This document shows positions 24,048 to 34,399 of a DNA stretch of 38,958 bases, one piece after another. The stretch comes from Nonomuraea cypriaca (lineage in GTDB: Bacteria; Actinomycetota; Actinomycetes; Streptosporangiales; Streptosporangiaceae). The DNA lies in contig NZ_JADOGI010000093.1 of assembly GCF_015645445.1 (NCBI RefSeq), forward strand, positions 1-38,958. Reading direction: 5' to 3'. Below the pieces are notes generated by a model. It did no database searches. It saw nothing but the letters and a program-made list of their open reading frames with translations, and was not told the DNA's origin. Each line of letters opens with the position of its first letter. The first letter of the stretch is position 1. Position numbers and translations under genes: made by a program.

Positions 24048-25409
24048 ATGCCCAGAACTGCCGTGGCGACCCCACCCGCGACTCTCGACCAATTGATTGA
24101 ACGAGGGCGAGTCCAGGGTCACCTTTCTCTCGCGGAGCTGCGCGACGCGTTCGCGAAGGCCGGCATCAGCCCCTCTGAAGGCCGCACGATCCTGCGTGAG
24201 CTGTCCGAGGCCGGCGTCAGCCTGGCCGCAGAGAACGAACCGTCTCCCAGCGCTCCCGCCCCCAAGAAGACCACACAGAAGAAGCCCGCCGCCCCGAAGA
24301 AGCCTTCGCGTGGAAAGGCTACCGGCCGCGAGGCCGCCGAGGCAAAAACCGACGGGACGCCGCTGACCGACCGCCCCGAGGTCAAGGCGGTCACACCGTC
24401 CGAGCCCAAGCCTGAGCACGAGGAGGACGTCCCCGACGACCTCACCCTCAGCGCGGACGACGCCGAGACCGAGTCGAGCGACCTGGACGACACGCAGTCG
24501 GTCATGGGCGACTCCGTGCACACCTACCTCAAGTCCATCGGCCGCCGCACGCTGCTCACCGCCGCTCAGGAGGTCGAGCTGGCCAGGCGCATCGAGGCCG
24601 GCCTGTACGCCGAGTACAAACTGGAGACCGAGCCGGCCCTGACGCCTTCCGCCCAGGAGGACCTGCGCATGGTCGTCGAGGACGGCCGGCAGGCCAAGGA
24701 CCACATGCTGGAGGCCAACCTCCGCCTGGTGGTCTCGGTCGCCAAGAAGTACACCGACCGCGGCATGTCCCTGCTGGACGTCGTCCAGGAGGGCAACCTG
24801 GGGCTGATCAGGGCGGTGGAGAAGTTCGACTACACCAAGGGTTTCAAGTTTTCCACGTACGCCATGTGGTGGATCAGGCAGGCCATCCAGCGCGGCTTCG
24901 CCGACTCGGCCAGGACGATCCGGCTGCCCGTCCACGTGCTCGAGCTGCTCTCCAAGCTGTCGCGCGTGGAGCGTGACATGCACCAGCGCCTGGGGCGCGA
25001 GCCCACGCCCGAGGAGCTGGCCGTCGAGCTCGACAAGACGCCGGACCAGATCGAGGAGCTGCTGCGCACCAGCCGCCAGCCGATCTCGCTCAACGCGACG
25101 ATCGGCGAGGACGGGGAGACCACGATCGGCGACCTCATCGAGGACGTCGACTCGCCGGAGGCGTCGGAGATCGTCGACCGCCAACTGCTGGGCGACCAGC
25201 TGCGCGGCGTGCTCGAGAACCTCTCGCCGCGCGAGTCCAAGATCATGGCTCTGCGCTTCGGCCTGGTGGACGGCAAGCCGCACACCCTGGACGAGATCGG
25301 CAAGTACCTGGGGCTCACCAGGGAGCGGATCCGCCAGCTGGAGAAGGAGTCGCTGTCCAAGCTGCGCCACCCGAGCAACACCCGCCCGCTGCTCGACTGG
25401 GCCAGCTGA
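24048..25409 (+). CDS. Sigma-70 factor, HrdB/RpoD-like (group 1 or 2)
   Basis: 453 residues. An N-terminal region 1.1-like stretch (residues ~8-60) is followed by a long Lys/Pro/Ala- and acid-rich linker, region 1.2 (DSVHTYLKSIGRRTLLTAAQ), region 2 (NLRLVVSVAKKYTDRGMSLL through KFSTYAMWWIRQAI), region 3 and region 4 (FGLVDGKPHTLDEIGKYLGL, then TRERIRQLEKESLSKLRHPS). Compared with the usual HrdB/SigA core, several normally invariant positions differ: LDVVQEGN for LDLIQEGN, IQRGFADSARTIRLPVHV for ITRAMADQARTIRIPVHM, and LEKESLSKL for IESKTMSKL. It is therefore probably a second vegetative-type sigma factor and not the principal one, though this is uncertain. ATG 24048 has GGAGGAGGTG upstream. 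A hairpin follows the stop. Confidence 0.9.
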   Translation: MPRTAVATPPATLDQLIERGRVQGHLSLAELRDAFAKAGISPSEGRTILRELSEAGVSLAAENEPSPSAPAPKKTTQKKPAAPKKPSRGKATGREAAEAKTDGTPLTDRPEVKAVTPSEPKPEHEEDVPDDLTLSADDAETESSDLDDTQSVMGDSVHTYLKSIGRRTLLTAAQEVELARRIEAGLYAEYKLETEPALTPSAQEDLRMVVEDGRQAKDHMLEANLRLVVSVAKKYTDRGMSLLDVVQEGNLGLIRAVEKFDYTKGFKFSTYAMWWIRQAIQRGFADSARTIRLPVHVLELLSKLSRVERDMHQRLGREPTPEELAVELDKTPDQIEELLRTSRQPISLNATIGEDGETTIGDLIEDVDSPEASEIVDRQLLGDQLRGVLENLSPRESKIMALRFGLVDGKPHTLDEIGKYLGLTRERIRQLEKESLSKLRHPSNTRPLLDWAS

Positions 25410-25424
25410 CCCTACGCTGACCGT

Positions 25425-25453
25425 AAGCCCCGGCGCAGGACGTGCCGGGGCTT
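25425..25453. terminator. Hairpin terminator after the sigma-70 gene
   Basis: A perfect 10-bp stem, AAGCCCCGGC (25425-25434) with GCCGGGGCTT (25444-25453), with a 9-nt loop, starts 15 nt after the sigma-factor stop. There is no long U-run after it, as is common in actinobacteria. Confidence 0.75.
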
Positions 25454-25650
25454 GTCACGTAAATGGCGCACACCCGCAAAAAGCGCTCCATGCGGTCGGC
25501 GTTTTTCGGCAAAGCGTCCGGCGGGCCGAGCGCCCGATCCTCCTTTGCCCGCAGGTGATTCCGGGCGGGCGCGCCTGCTCCATGCCGTATTCACGCCCTG
25601 GCATACGTGGTCCAACATGAGAGGAACGGGAGGGTAGACGGGGGAATCTC

Positions 25651-26214
25651 ATGAGAACAAGCCGCAGCGTCCTGGACCATGGGCGGCTCGGCGTGGCAGC
25701 CGTGGCCGCCGTGGTCGTCCTGACCCCCGGCGGCGTGCCCACCACCCCGTCCGCCGCCGTGTCCCCCACCGCGTCCGTGGGCGGTGACGAGCGGCACTAC
25801 TGCACAGAGGACAATCTGACGTACGTACGCCAGGGGCTGATCGCGTGGCGGCGCGGTATCTGGTCCATCCACGACATGTTCGCCCCCGACATGGTGTGGC
25901 GGACTGAAGGCAGCTCGGTGGTGGCCAAGGAGTACAGGAGCAAACGGCAGTTCCTCGAGGAGGCCCTGACGCCGTTCGAGGCGCGCTTCACCGAGTCGGA
26001 TCCGTTCCGGCCGACCAGGGTGCGTGCCATGTACTGCGACAACGACACGGTGATCGTGGTGTGGGACGGCCGCGGCACCGCAAGGGACGGCCGGCCGTAC
26101 GAGAACACCCATGCGTGGTTCATGAAGATGCGCGGAGGCAAGGTCGTCGAGACCACGTCGTTCTCCGACAGCATGGCCTTCGACGACCTCTGGAAGCGGG
26201 TCCGGCCCCGCTGA
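25651..26214 (+). CDS. Secreted SnoaL/NTF2-like protein
   Basis: 187 residues. An N-terminal export signal (MRTSRSVLDHGRLGVAAVAA then VVVLTPGG, cleavage likely near the alanine/serine-rich stretch at ~35-42) precedes an NTF2-like alpha/beta cone. The pattern LIAWRRGIWSIHDMFAPDMVW, VVWDGRGTARDGRPYENTHAW and KVVETTSFSD is that of SnoaL/ketosteroid-isomerase-like proteins that bind small hydrophobic molecules. Two cysteines (C50 and one in MYCDND) could form a disulfide. The substrate is unknown. ATG 25651 follows a GGGGGAAT site. It stands alone. Confidence 0.75.
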   Translation: MRTSRSVLDHGRLGVAAVAAVVVLTPGGVPTTPSAAVSPTASVGGDERHYCTEDNLTYVRQGLIAWRRGIWSIHDMFAPDMVWRTEGSSVVAKEYRSKRQFLEEALTPFEARFTESDPFRPTRVRAMYCDNDTVIVVWDGRGTARDGRPYENTHAWFMKMRGGKVVETTSFSDSMAFDDLWKRVRPR

Positions 26215-26248
26215 CCCGCTCCCCCTTCAGCCGAGTGGAGCCGGCTGG

Positions 26249-26647
26249 TCAGCGGGTGGCGGGCACCGGACGCGGCACCCTCGGGATGCCCCACATCCGG
26301 TTCTCCTCCCGCAGTGTGCGCAGGCGGTCCACCTCGGCGGTCCACATGGCCCCCGCGGGCGTCGCCTTGGCCTTGCGGCGGGCGATCCTGTCGTCGTAGG
26401 ACTTCACCCCGAACGTGGCCCGCTGCCCCGCCTCGGCCGCCCGCAGCGCCTCCGTCAGCGTCTCGTCGAACGCCCGACCGGCCGCCAGCAGCTCGATCTC
26501 GTCGGCTGCGGCGGCCCGCAGCTCCCGCAACGTCTGCTCAGCCTGGCGAGCCTTCTCGAGCAACTCGGGGAAGCTCCTGGAGATCTCCTGGTCCGCGTGG
26601 TAGCGCACCTCGGCCTCCCGGCTCACCCGCGGACGGAAAAACGCCAT
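26249..26647 (-). CDS. Conserved-looking hypothetical coiled-coil protein
   Basis: 132 residues from ATG 26647 (MAFFRPRVSREAEVRYHADQ), with AAGGGG about 9 nt upstream; an ATG 12 codons earlier is possible. The middle (EISRSFPELLEKARQAEQTL through LTEALRAAEAGQRATFGVKS) is strongly helical and rich in Glu/Ala/Arg, probably a coiled coil. The C-terminus ends MWGIPRVPRPVPATR. No membrane segment, no family recognised. It is divergent from the TetR gene with about 105 bp between starts. Confidence 0.65.
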   Translation of the reverse strand: MAFFRPRVSREAEVRYHADQEISRSFPELLEKARQAEQTLRELRAAAADEIELLAAGRAFDETLTEALRAAEAGQRATFGVKSYDDRIARRKAKATPAGAMWTAEVDRLRTLREENRMWGIPRVPRPVPATR

Positions 26648-26752
26648 CGACCCGGCCCCTTCAAGCAGTGGGTGTTCGTTCAAGCGCCAAGAGTACGCCG
26701 TCCCGCGACACGTGCGGAAATCGGCCCTGGGACGCCCCCTTTACATAGTAAG

Positions 26753-27322
26753 ATGATCATCATGCCAGCGAAGAGACCGCCCGTCCCCCTCTCCCGCGAA
26801 CGCATCATCGACGCCGCGCTGCACATCGCCGACAGCCAGGGCCTGCGCAGGCTCACGATGCGCCGCCTCGGCGACGCCCTGCAGGTGGAGGCCATGGCCA
26901 TCTACCACCACCTGCCCAGGGGCAAGGAGGCGCTGATGGACGCCCTGGCAGAGCACGTCACCACGGTCCACGTCGAGCAGGGTCCCACCTGGCAGGAAAC
27001 GGCCAAGGCGTGGTGCCGGGCGGGCAGGGAGCTGCTGCGCGAGCATCCTGGCGTCCTGGCGCTCGCCCTGACCAAACCACCGAAGGGCGCCACGGCCCTC
27101 GCCATCAGGGAGCAGACGGAGCAACTCGCCGACGGCGGCCTGGCCGCCGCCCACGAGGCCGTACGCGCGCTGCGGGCCTTCGTGTTCGGCAGCGTGGCCG
27201 TCGAGGTGCAGCAGTCAGGCTGGGCCGATCCCGAAGTTGACGAATGGGTCAGGAGGGACGAAAGAGCCGATGTGGACTTCGAGCGCGGCCTCGACGCTCT
27301 CCTCAAGGGATTGCAAACGTGA
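26753..27322 (+). CDS. TetR-family repressor
   Basis: About 189 residues. The N-terminal HTH is RERIIDAALHIADSQGLRRL with TMRRLGDALQVEAMAIYHHL, and the C-terminal helical domain is of the TetR_C type (LREHPGVLALALTKPPKGAT, LRAFVFGSVAVEVQQSG). Two candidate starts exist, ATG 26753 (MIIMPAKRPP) and ATG 26762; neither has a clear ribosome site, and a -10-like TACATAGTA sits immediately before the first, so the mRNA may be nearly leaderless. The palindrome GATGATCATC spans the first start and could be part of an operator. The target genes and ligand are not evident; no transporter or enzyme gene is adjacent. Confidence 0.88.
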   Translation: MIIMPAKRPPVPLSRERIIDAALHIADSQGLRRLTMRRLGDALQVEAMAIYHHLPRGKEALMDALAEHVTTVHVEQGPTWQETAKAWCRAGRELLREHPGVLALALTKPPKGATALAIREQTEQLADGGLAAAHEAVRALRAFVFGSVAVEVQQSGWADPEVDEWVRRDERADVDFERGLDALLKGLQT

Positions 27323-27518
27323 TGCGCGTGTCGCGCTTGGCCCGTTATCCTGCATAAGGCACGCTGTGTCGAAGGTCACACGTCCCAGGGACCCTCCTGC
27401 AACAGTCCAAACGGGCTATGTCGGGACATGTGTTACGCGTCGCACACTTGCCAGAACGAACAAAACAGCTCCCGCCCCTCCAAACGGGAGCCACCCACGA
27501 GATATCGGAGGCACGCCG

Positions 27519-27716
27519 ATGTGCCCGCACGACCCGGCCTGTCCGGATGCCGAGGCGCCCGACCGCGAGGCGGCACGCACTCTCGCCTGCCACCCCGAGC
27601 AGGGGTGGAGCCTGCTCTGCAACGGCGTCGTCCTGTTCGAGGACACCGGGGAGCTGCTTCCCAGCGGCACCGTCATCGCCCCGCACCGCCCCGACCCGCT
27701 GGTCGGCGCGGCCTGA
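27519..27716 (+). CDS. DUF5999 family small protein
   Basis: 65 residues, MCPHDPACPDAEAPDREAAR then TLACHPEQGWSLLCNGVVLF then EDTGELLPSGTVIAPHRPDP. This matches the actinobacterial DUF5999 pattern, with CxHxPxC near the start and a conserved HPEQGWSLLCNGV-FEDTGELLP core. The early Cys/His set could bind a metal ion, which is inference; the function is unknown. ATG 27519 follows CGGAGG at 7 nt. Just upstream is a ~196-bp gap with a small inverted repeat (ATGTC-GG-GACAT, 27418-27429). Confidence 0.85.
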   Translation: MCPHDPACPDAEAPDREAARTLACHPEQGWSLLCNGVVLFEDTGELLPSGTVIAPHRPDPLVGAA

Positions 27717-27719
27717 GCG

Positions 27720-28310
27720 CTACGCGTAGTGGATGATCCACTCCGCCACGACCTCGCCCACCCGGGCGGGGTCCCTCTTCAGGTCGTGACCCTCTCCGGG
27801 CACCACCACCAGCCGGGCGGCGTCCGCGGCGTCCGGCACGCCGAACGGGTCGCGATCCCCGTTCACCACCAGCACGTCCACGCCGGCGTCGCGTAGCTCG
27901 CCGGCCCTGGAGCGTTCCGGCTTCCCCGGCAGGTGCAGCGGAAAGGCCAGCGCCACCACCGCCGCCGCGCCGACCTCCCGGGCCGTACGGCACGCGACCC
28001 GCGCCCCGTTGCTCCGCCCGCCCTGCACGACCGGCAGCCCGGGCCAGCGCGCACGCAGCTCGCCCAGGACGATCTCCCACGCCTCGTCCTGCTTCACCGC
28101 CGATCCCGGCGCCCGCGCCCCGGCCACTCTGAACGCCTGCGTCACCCGGGCCACGCTCGCCCCCACGCCGAGCGCCGCATCGCGTACGGCCAGCAGGTCC
28201 GGGGCGTCCACTCCCCCGGCCGACCCGTGGGTGAGCACCAGCAGCAGCCGCGCGTCCGTGACCTCGTCGACGTCCACCAGCGCGGGCCCTCGGGGCGTCA
28301 TCACCTGCAT
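27720..28310 (-). CDS. Alpha/beta-hydrolase (KANL3/Tex30-like)
   Basis: 196 residues from ATG 28310 (MQVMTPRGPALVDVDEVTDA). LVLTHGSAGGVDAPDL holds the oxyanion HG, QGGRSNGARVA the nucleophile Ser elbow, VNGDRDPFG the acid and GEGHDLKRD the catalytic His, so the triad is complete. The short, lid-less form resembles dienelactone-hydrolase-like and KANL3/Tex30 proteins that act as small esterases; the substrate is unknown. The C-terminus converges on the DUF5999 gene with only 3 nt between the stops. Upstream is an inverted repeat (28322-28341) shared with the divergent membrane-protein gene. Confidence 0.85.
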   Translation of the reverse strand: MQVMTPRGPALVDVDEVTDARLLLVLTHGSAGGVDAPDLLAVRDAALGVGASVARVTQAFRVAGARAPGSAVKQDEAWEIVLGELRARWPGLPVVQGGRSNGARVACRTAREVGAAAVVALAFPLHLPGKPERSRAGELRDAGVDVLVVNGDRDPFGVPDAADAARLVVVPGEGHDLKRDPARVGEVVAEWIIHYA

Positions 28311-28321
28311 GCCAGCACCGT

Positions 28322-28341
28322 ACCTGGGGAGGATTCCAGGT
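28322..28341. promoter_or_regulatory. Small inverted repeat between divergent genes
   Basis: ACCTGG (28322-28327) and CCAGGT (28336-28341) form a perfect inverted repeat with an 8-nt spacer, 12 bp upstream of the hydrolase start and 40 bp upstream of the divergent membrane protein. Possible operator; the arms are short. Confidence 0.3.
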
Positions 28342-28380
28342 TGGCCCTCAGGACTGATGACGGCGCGCCCCGAGGGATGC

Positions 28381-28740
28381 ATGATGACTCTCATGCCAGA
28401 CAATCGCTCGGTCCGGGACGAACTGCAGGCCACGCTCGACGCGCGCCGCGAACTCGGCCCCGATTACGAAGCCGCACTCGTCGACTCGTTCGTGGAGCGT
28501 CTCGACGCCACGATCGCCGCCCGCGTCCGGGCCGAGCTCGACCAGCACGACCCCGCGCCGCACAAGAGGCCCGCCCAGGGGTCGCCGATGATCCCGATCG
28601 CGCTGGGGTCGATGGGCATCGGCATCCCGCTGACCGCCATCGCGGCGGGCAACGCGGGGCTGGTGGGCCTGACGATCACCTGGCTGGCCATCGTGATCAT
28701 CAACGTGGCCGCCGCCGGCGCGACCATGCGCCGCCGCTGA
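28381..28740 (+). CDS. Small membrane protein with two C-terminal helices
   Basis: 119 residues. The N-terminal part (VRDELQATLDARRELGPDYE then AALVDSFVERLDATIAARVR) is charged, helical and probably cytoplasmic. After a PHKRPAQGSPMIP linker, two hydrophobic segments follow (IALGSMGIGIPLTAIAAG and AGLVGLTITWLAIVIINVAA), ending in MRRR. This layout is common in actinobacterial integral membrane proteins found as neighbours of signalling genes. No function can be assigned. ATG 28381 (MMTLMPDNRS) has GAGGG 4-5 nt upstream; ATG 28393 is the alternative start. Confidence 0.72.
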   Translation: MMTLMPDNRSVRDELQATLDARRELGPDYEAALVDSFVERLDATIAARVRAELDQHDPAPHKRPAQGSPMIPIALGSMGIGIPLTAIAAGNAGLVGLTITWLAIVIINVAAAGATMRRR

Positions 28741-28792
28741 CCCCGGCACCCGTCTCGGACGGCCCTGCCGCGCGAGGCACCGGACCGCCGCC

Positions 28793-28969
28793 GACGTCAG
28801 GCGCCGGTCCGTAAAAGCATGCCCAAGGACGCCGCGCCACCAGGCCGCGGTCCGTAAAGACATGCCCAAGACCGCCGCCGGCATCAGGCGGCATGTTCCG
28901 TAAAAACCTGCTCAAGAACGCGCGCCATCAGGCCGTGGTCCGTAAAGACATGTTCAAGGTTGTCAGGCG
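28793..28969. repeat. Degenerate 43-46-bp tandem repeat after a TPR gene
   Basis: Four imperfect units share CCGTAAAgACATGCCCAAG followed by a GCCAtCAGGC-like element; TCCGTAAA occurs at 28808, 28851, 28897 and 28939, and the TCAGGC-type element at 28797, 28840, 28884, 28928 and 28963. Read on the minus strand, each unit starts with GCCTGA, which is also the end (GCC TGA) of the neighbouring TPR gene, so the array looks like repeated copies of that gene's 3' end and trailer. Units are about 70-85 % alike. They encode a recurring LGHVFTDRGLMAR-like peptide on the minus strand, but no continuous ORF. Confidence 0.75.
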
Positions 28970-29760
28970 TCGCGGTCGTAGCGGAGCCGGACCTCGGCGG
29001 CCACGGTCTCGTCGTCGTGCTCCAGCCCGTACGACCACACCCGGTCCGCGTCGTCCGCCCGTCCCCGCAGCGGCAGGATGCGGGCCAGCAGCTCGATGGC
29101 GAGCGCGGTGGTCCGCGGATCAGCCCCGCCCTCCACGGTCTCCGCGAACTCCGCGCAGGCCAGCTCCAGATGCGCGATGCCGAGCTGGACCCGCAGCCCC
29201 GGCACGTCATCGGCGGTGGCGACCTCCAGGGCGTCCATGAGGACGTCGGCGGCCTCTCCCGGCTCTCCGTGCTCCAGCAGCAGGTCGGCCAGTTGCCGTG
29301 CGGCGTGCGCCGCGACCGGGCCGTCGCCCGCGGCCATGGCGGCGCGCAGCTCCTTGTCCGCCTCGTCCAGGTCCTGCGCCCGCACGGCGAGCCTGGCCAG
29401 CGCGAGGTGGGCCAGCGGCACGTACGCGGCCGTCCCGACCCCCAGCACCGCCTGCCAGGCGGCCCTGGCCTGCTCGTCCCGCCCCTCCCGCTCGAACCCC
29501 TGTGCCAGGTGGCAGGCGGCCTGCGCGGCGTATTCGGGGTGCCCCGTGGCCAGCGCCGTGCGGGCGGCGGCCCTGGCGGCGTCGACGTCGCCGCGTTCCT
29601 CCAGGACCACGGCGAGCCCGACGGCCGCCTGCGCGCGGTCGGGGCCGTCGGGGTCGGCGGCCAGCTCGGTGAGGATGGCCGCGGCGCCGTCGAGGTCGCC
29701 ACGCTCGGCCAGGCGGCGGGCGGTGTCGAGGGGCGGGGTCTCCAGCTCTGAGGACGTCAC
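28963..29760 (-). CDS. TPR-repeat protein
   Basis: 265 residues made of alanine-rich antiparallel helices typical of tetratricopeptide repeats, for example GDLDGAAAILTELAADPDG, GDVDAARAAARTALATGHP and EGRDEQARAAWQAVLGVGTA. About six repeats span residues 10-260. It is presumably a cytoplasmic protein-protein adaptor. GTG 29760 (MTSSELETPPLDTARRLAER) has AAGGAG 5 nt upstream. The stop (TGA in GCCTGA) falls in the first unit of the tandem repeat. gcvP ends about 108 nt upstream on the same strand, so the two might be co-transcribed. Confidence 0.85.
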   Translation of the reverse strand: MTSSELETPPLDTARRLAERGDLDGAAAILTELAADPDGPDRAQAAVGLAVVLEERGDVDAARAAARTALATGHPEYAAQAACHLAQGFEREGRDEQARAAWQAVLGVGTAAYVPLAHLALARLAVRAQDLDEADKELRAAMAAGDGPVAAHAARQLADLLLEHGEPGEAADVLMDALEVATADDVPGLRVQLGIAHLELACAEFAETVEGGADPRTTALAIELLARILPLRGRADDADRVWSYGLEHDDETVAAEVRLRYDRDA

Positions 29761-29867
29761 GAGAGCTCCTTGTGGCGACGGTCGCACCGAAGCCTAACGA
29801 CTTCTCGCGATCATGTCTGCCCGGTTGACACCGAAGGACTGGCGCCCGCCGCCACGACTTGCTGAGC

Positions 29868-32693
<2,826 letters not shown>

Positions 32694-32749
32694 GGAGAAT
32701 GCCTCCCGAGGCTGTGGAGACCGGCGCCAGGGCGCGGCGAAACCGGATC

Positions 32750-32950
32750 TCCCCCTCTGTCAGCGCGGCGTCGCCGCGACCTGAGAGCTTCACCCCGGTT
32801 GGCGGGGCTTGCACCGTCGGTGAGGCACGCCTGGCGGGCGCGCCTGCTTTCCAGAGTTGCCTCACCCGAGCGGTACAGGATGCCTGAGAGATTCCGGGGA
32901 GGGTTGCTCCTTCGGCGCCCCGGATCCTACGGCCCGGGGACTCTCCCGCA
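32750..32950 (-). promoter_or_regulatory. Tandem glycine riboswitch
   Basis: Read on the minus strand, two glycine aptamers follow each other. The first starts GCGGGAGAG, then CCGAAGGAGCAA, then GGAATCTCTCAGGCA with a GTACCGC end. The second starts GGGTGAGGCAACTCTGGAAA, then CCGACGGTGCAAG, then GGTGAAGCTCTCAGGT, ending GACAGAGGGGGAG. These are the conserved elements of the glycine riboswitch. It ends 57 nt before the gcvP start and would switch gcvP on when glycine is plentiful. The region from 32694 to 33026 between gcvP and the MerR gene is accounted for mainly by this element and its promoter. Confidence 0.93.
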
Positions 32951-33026
32951 CGGGGTCGTCAGCCTTGCTGTCCTAGATTACTACGGTACGTCGTGTTCAT
33001 CGGTCCACCCCACGCCGGGGAGCCGG

Positions 33027-33647
33027 TCATCCGATACGGCGGGCCCGTCGCCTGCGGGCGAGTTCGTCAGCGGGGTGATCGGCCGGGACGTCGTCCTCGA
33101 CCGCCGCGCGTTCCCCCGGCAGCTCCGCGAGGGAGCCCTCGACCTCGCGCCAGACCCGGCCGAGCGCGATGCCGAACACGCCCTGGCCGCCCTGGAGCAG
33201 GTCGATCACCTCGTCGGCCGAGGTGCACTCGTAGACGCTGACGCCGTCGCTCATGAGCGTGACGTGGGCGAGGTCGGCCACCCCGCGCTCGCGCAGATGC
33301 TGCACGGCGGTGCGGATCTGCTGCAGGGACACCCCGGTGTCGAGGAGCCGCTTGACGACCTTGAGCACCAGGATGTCGCGGAAGCTGTAGAGCCGCTGGG
33401 AGCCGGAGCCCTGCGCGGCTCTTATCGTGGGCTCCACGAGACCCGTGCGCGCCCAGTAGTCGAGCTGCCTGTAGGTGATGCCGGCCGCCGAGCAAGCCGT
33501 CGGCCCGCGGTATCCGATGTCGCCCGGCAGCGCCGCCGGCTGCTCGTCGAAGAGCAGACCCTGCTCCCCGGCACGCTGCCGCGCACTCTCACGCCGAACC
33601 GGATCTTCCTGGCCGGCCGTCTTTCCCTCGCCGCTGCTGACCGCCAC
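33027..33647 (-). CDS. MerR-like regulator (Rv1830/ResR-type)
   Basis: 206 residues. After a variable, charged 45-residue start, a MerR helix-turn-helix is seen (GYRGPTACSAAGITYRQLDY, WARTGLVEPTIRAAQGSGSQ), then a helical dimerisation part (FRDILVLKVVKRLLDTGVSL) and a small C-terminal domain (VTLMSDGVSVYECTSADEVI). The pattern and its place next to the DUF151, FtsR-like and GarA-like genes match Mycobacterium Rv1830 (resR), a regulator linked to growth and division control. There are no metal-binding cysteines. GTG 33647 follows GGAGGT at about 4-5 nt. The binding site is not evident here. Confidence 0.87.
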   Translation of the reverse strand: MAVSSGEGKTAGQEDPVRRESARQRAGEQGLLFDEQPAALPGDIGYRGPTACSAAGITYRQLDYWARTGLVEPTIRAAQGSGSQRLYSFRDILVLKVVKRLLDTGVSLQQIRTAVQHLRERGVADLAHVTLMSDGVSVYECTSADEVIDLLQGGQGVFGIALGRVWREVEGSLAELPGERAAVEDDVPADHPADELARRRRARRIG

Positions 33648-33794
33648 GCGGACCTCCGGCTTTCTCTCATCCCGCGGCCTGATCTGGGGGTTCGTAAAGG
33701 GCGGCCACGGGTTTCACTTGCACCGTAGGACCGTGACCATGCTCAGTCAACGATCCGGCTCGGCGCGTCGTGAAGCGTAAATGCACTGAAATAC

Positions 33795-34265
33795 CTACCC
33801 CGCCCTGCCGAAGTCTTCGGGCGTGATCGTGTCAAGGAACTCCCTGAACTTCTCCACCTCGTCCTCCTGGTCGTCGGGGATGACCACGCCGGCCTCCTGG
33901 ACGACCTCCTCGCTGGCGAAGATGCGCGCGCCTGTGCGCAGGGCGAGCGCGATCGAGTCCGAGGGCCGCGCGCTCACCTCCACGCCGTTGGAGAACACCA
34001 GATCGGCGAAGAAGATGCCGTCGCGCAAGGCGACGATGTTGACCGCCTGCAAGCCGACACCCAGAGCGCTCAGCACGTCTCGGAAGAGGTCATGCGTGAG
34101 CGGTCGCGGCGGCGGCTCCTCGGCCTGGGCCAGCGCTATGGCCGTCGCCTCGGTCATGCCGATCCATATAGGAAGGAACCGCTCCCCGTGTGCCTCCTTG
34201 AGCAAGACGATCGGCTGATTTGTGGGCATTTCAACTCGTACGCCCACGACCTCCATCTGCAACAC
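33795..34265 (-). CDS. DUF151 bifunctional nuclease family protein
   Basis: 156 residues, the actinobacterial bifunctional nuclease (DUF151) pattern: MEVVGVRVEMPTNQPIVLLK, FLPIWIGMTEATAIALAQ, RPLTHDLFRDVLSALG, ARPSDSIALALRTGARIFA and an acidic tail (QEDEVEKFREFLDTITPEDF). Homologues of the family have been reported to have DNase/RNase activity, but the cellular role is unclear. It is soluble, with no signal. It sits between the two MerR-like genes, the same position as Rv1829 in mycobacteria. ATG 34265 (MLQMEVV) or the ATG three codons on could be the start. Confidence 0.92.
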   Translation of the reverse strand: MLQMEVVGVRVEMPTNQPIVLLKEAHGERFLPIWIGMTEATAIALAQAEEPPPRPLTHDLFRDVLSALGVGLQAVNIVALRDGIFFADLVFSNGVEVSARPSDSIALALRTGARIFASEEVVQEAGVVIPDDQEDEVEKFREFLDTITPEDFGRAG

Positions 34266-34399
34266 GGGCTGCTCCGTATTCCTGACCGGTCACCCGGCAC
34301 AGCTGTTCGCTCGTCGCTTCTGCTGAACATGGCTACTGCATTTCAACGTAACACCCGGCGGGCCCGTAATGTGCCTCCGCCTCCCAGCTCGCCACGGTC

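Noticed and set aside
27418..27429. ATGTC-GG-GACAT inverted repeat upstream of the DUF5999 gene as an operator
   Set aside because: Only 5-bp arms and no second site; too weak to report as a separate regulatory feature.
28700..28915. Minus-strand ORF with repeated HVFTDRGL-like peptide
   Set aside because: It is a by-product of the tandem repeat; unit lengths are not multiples of three and stops interrupt it, so it is not a gene.
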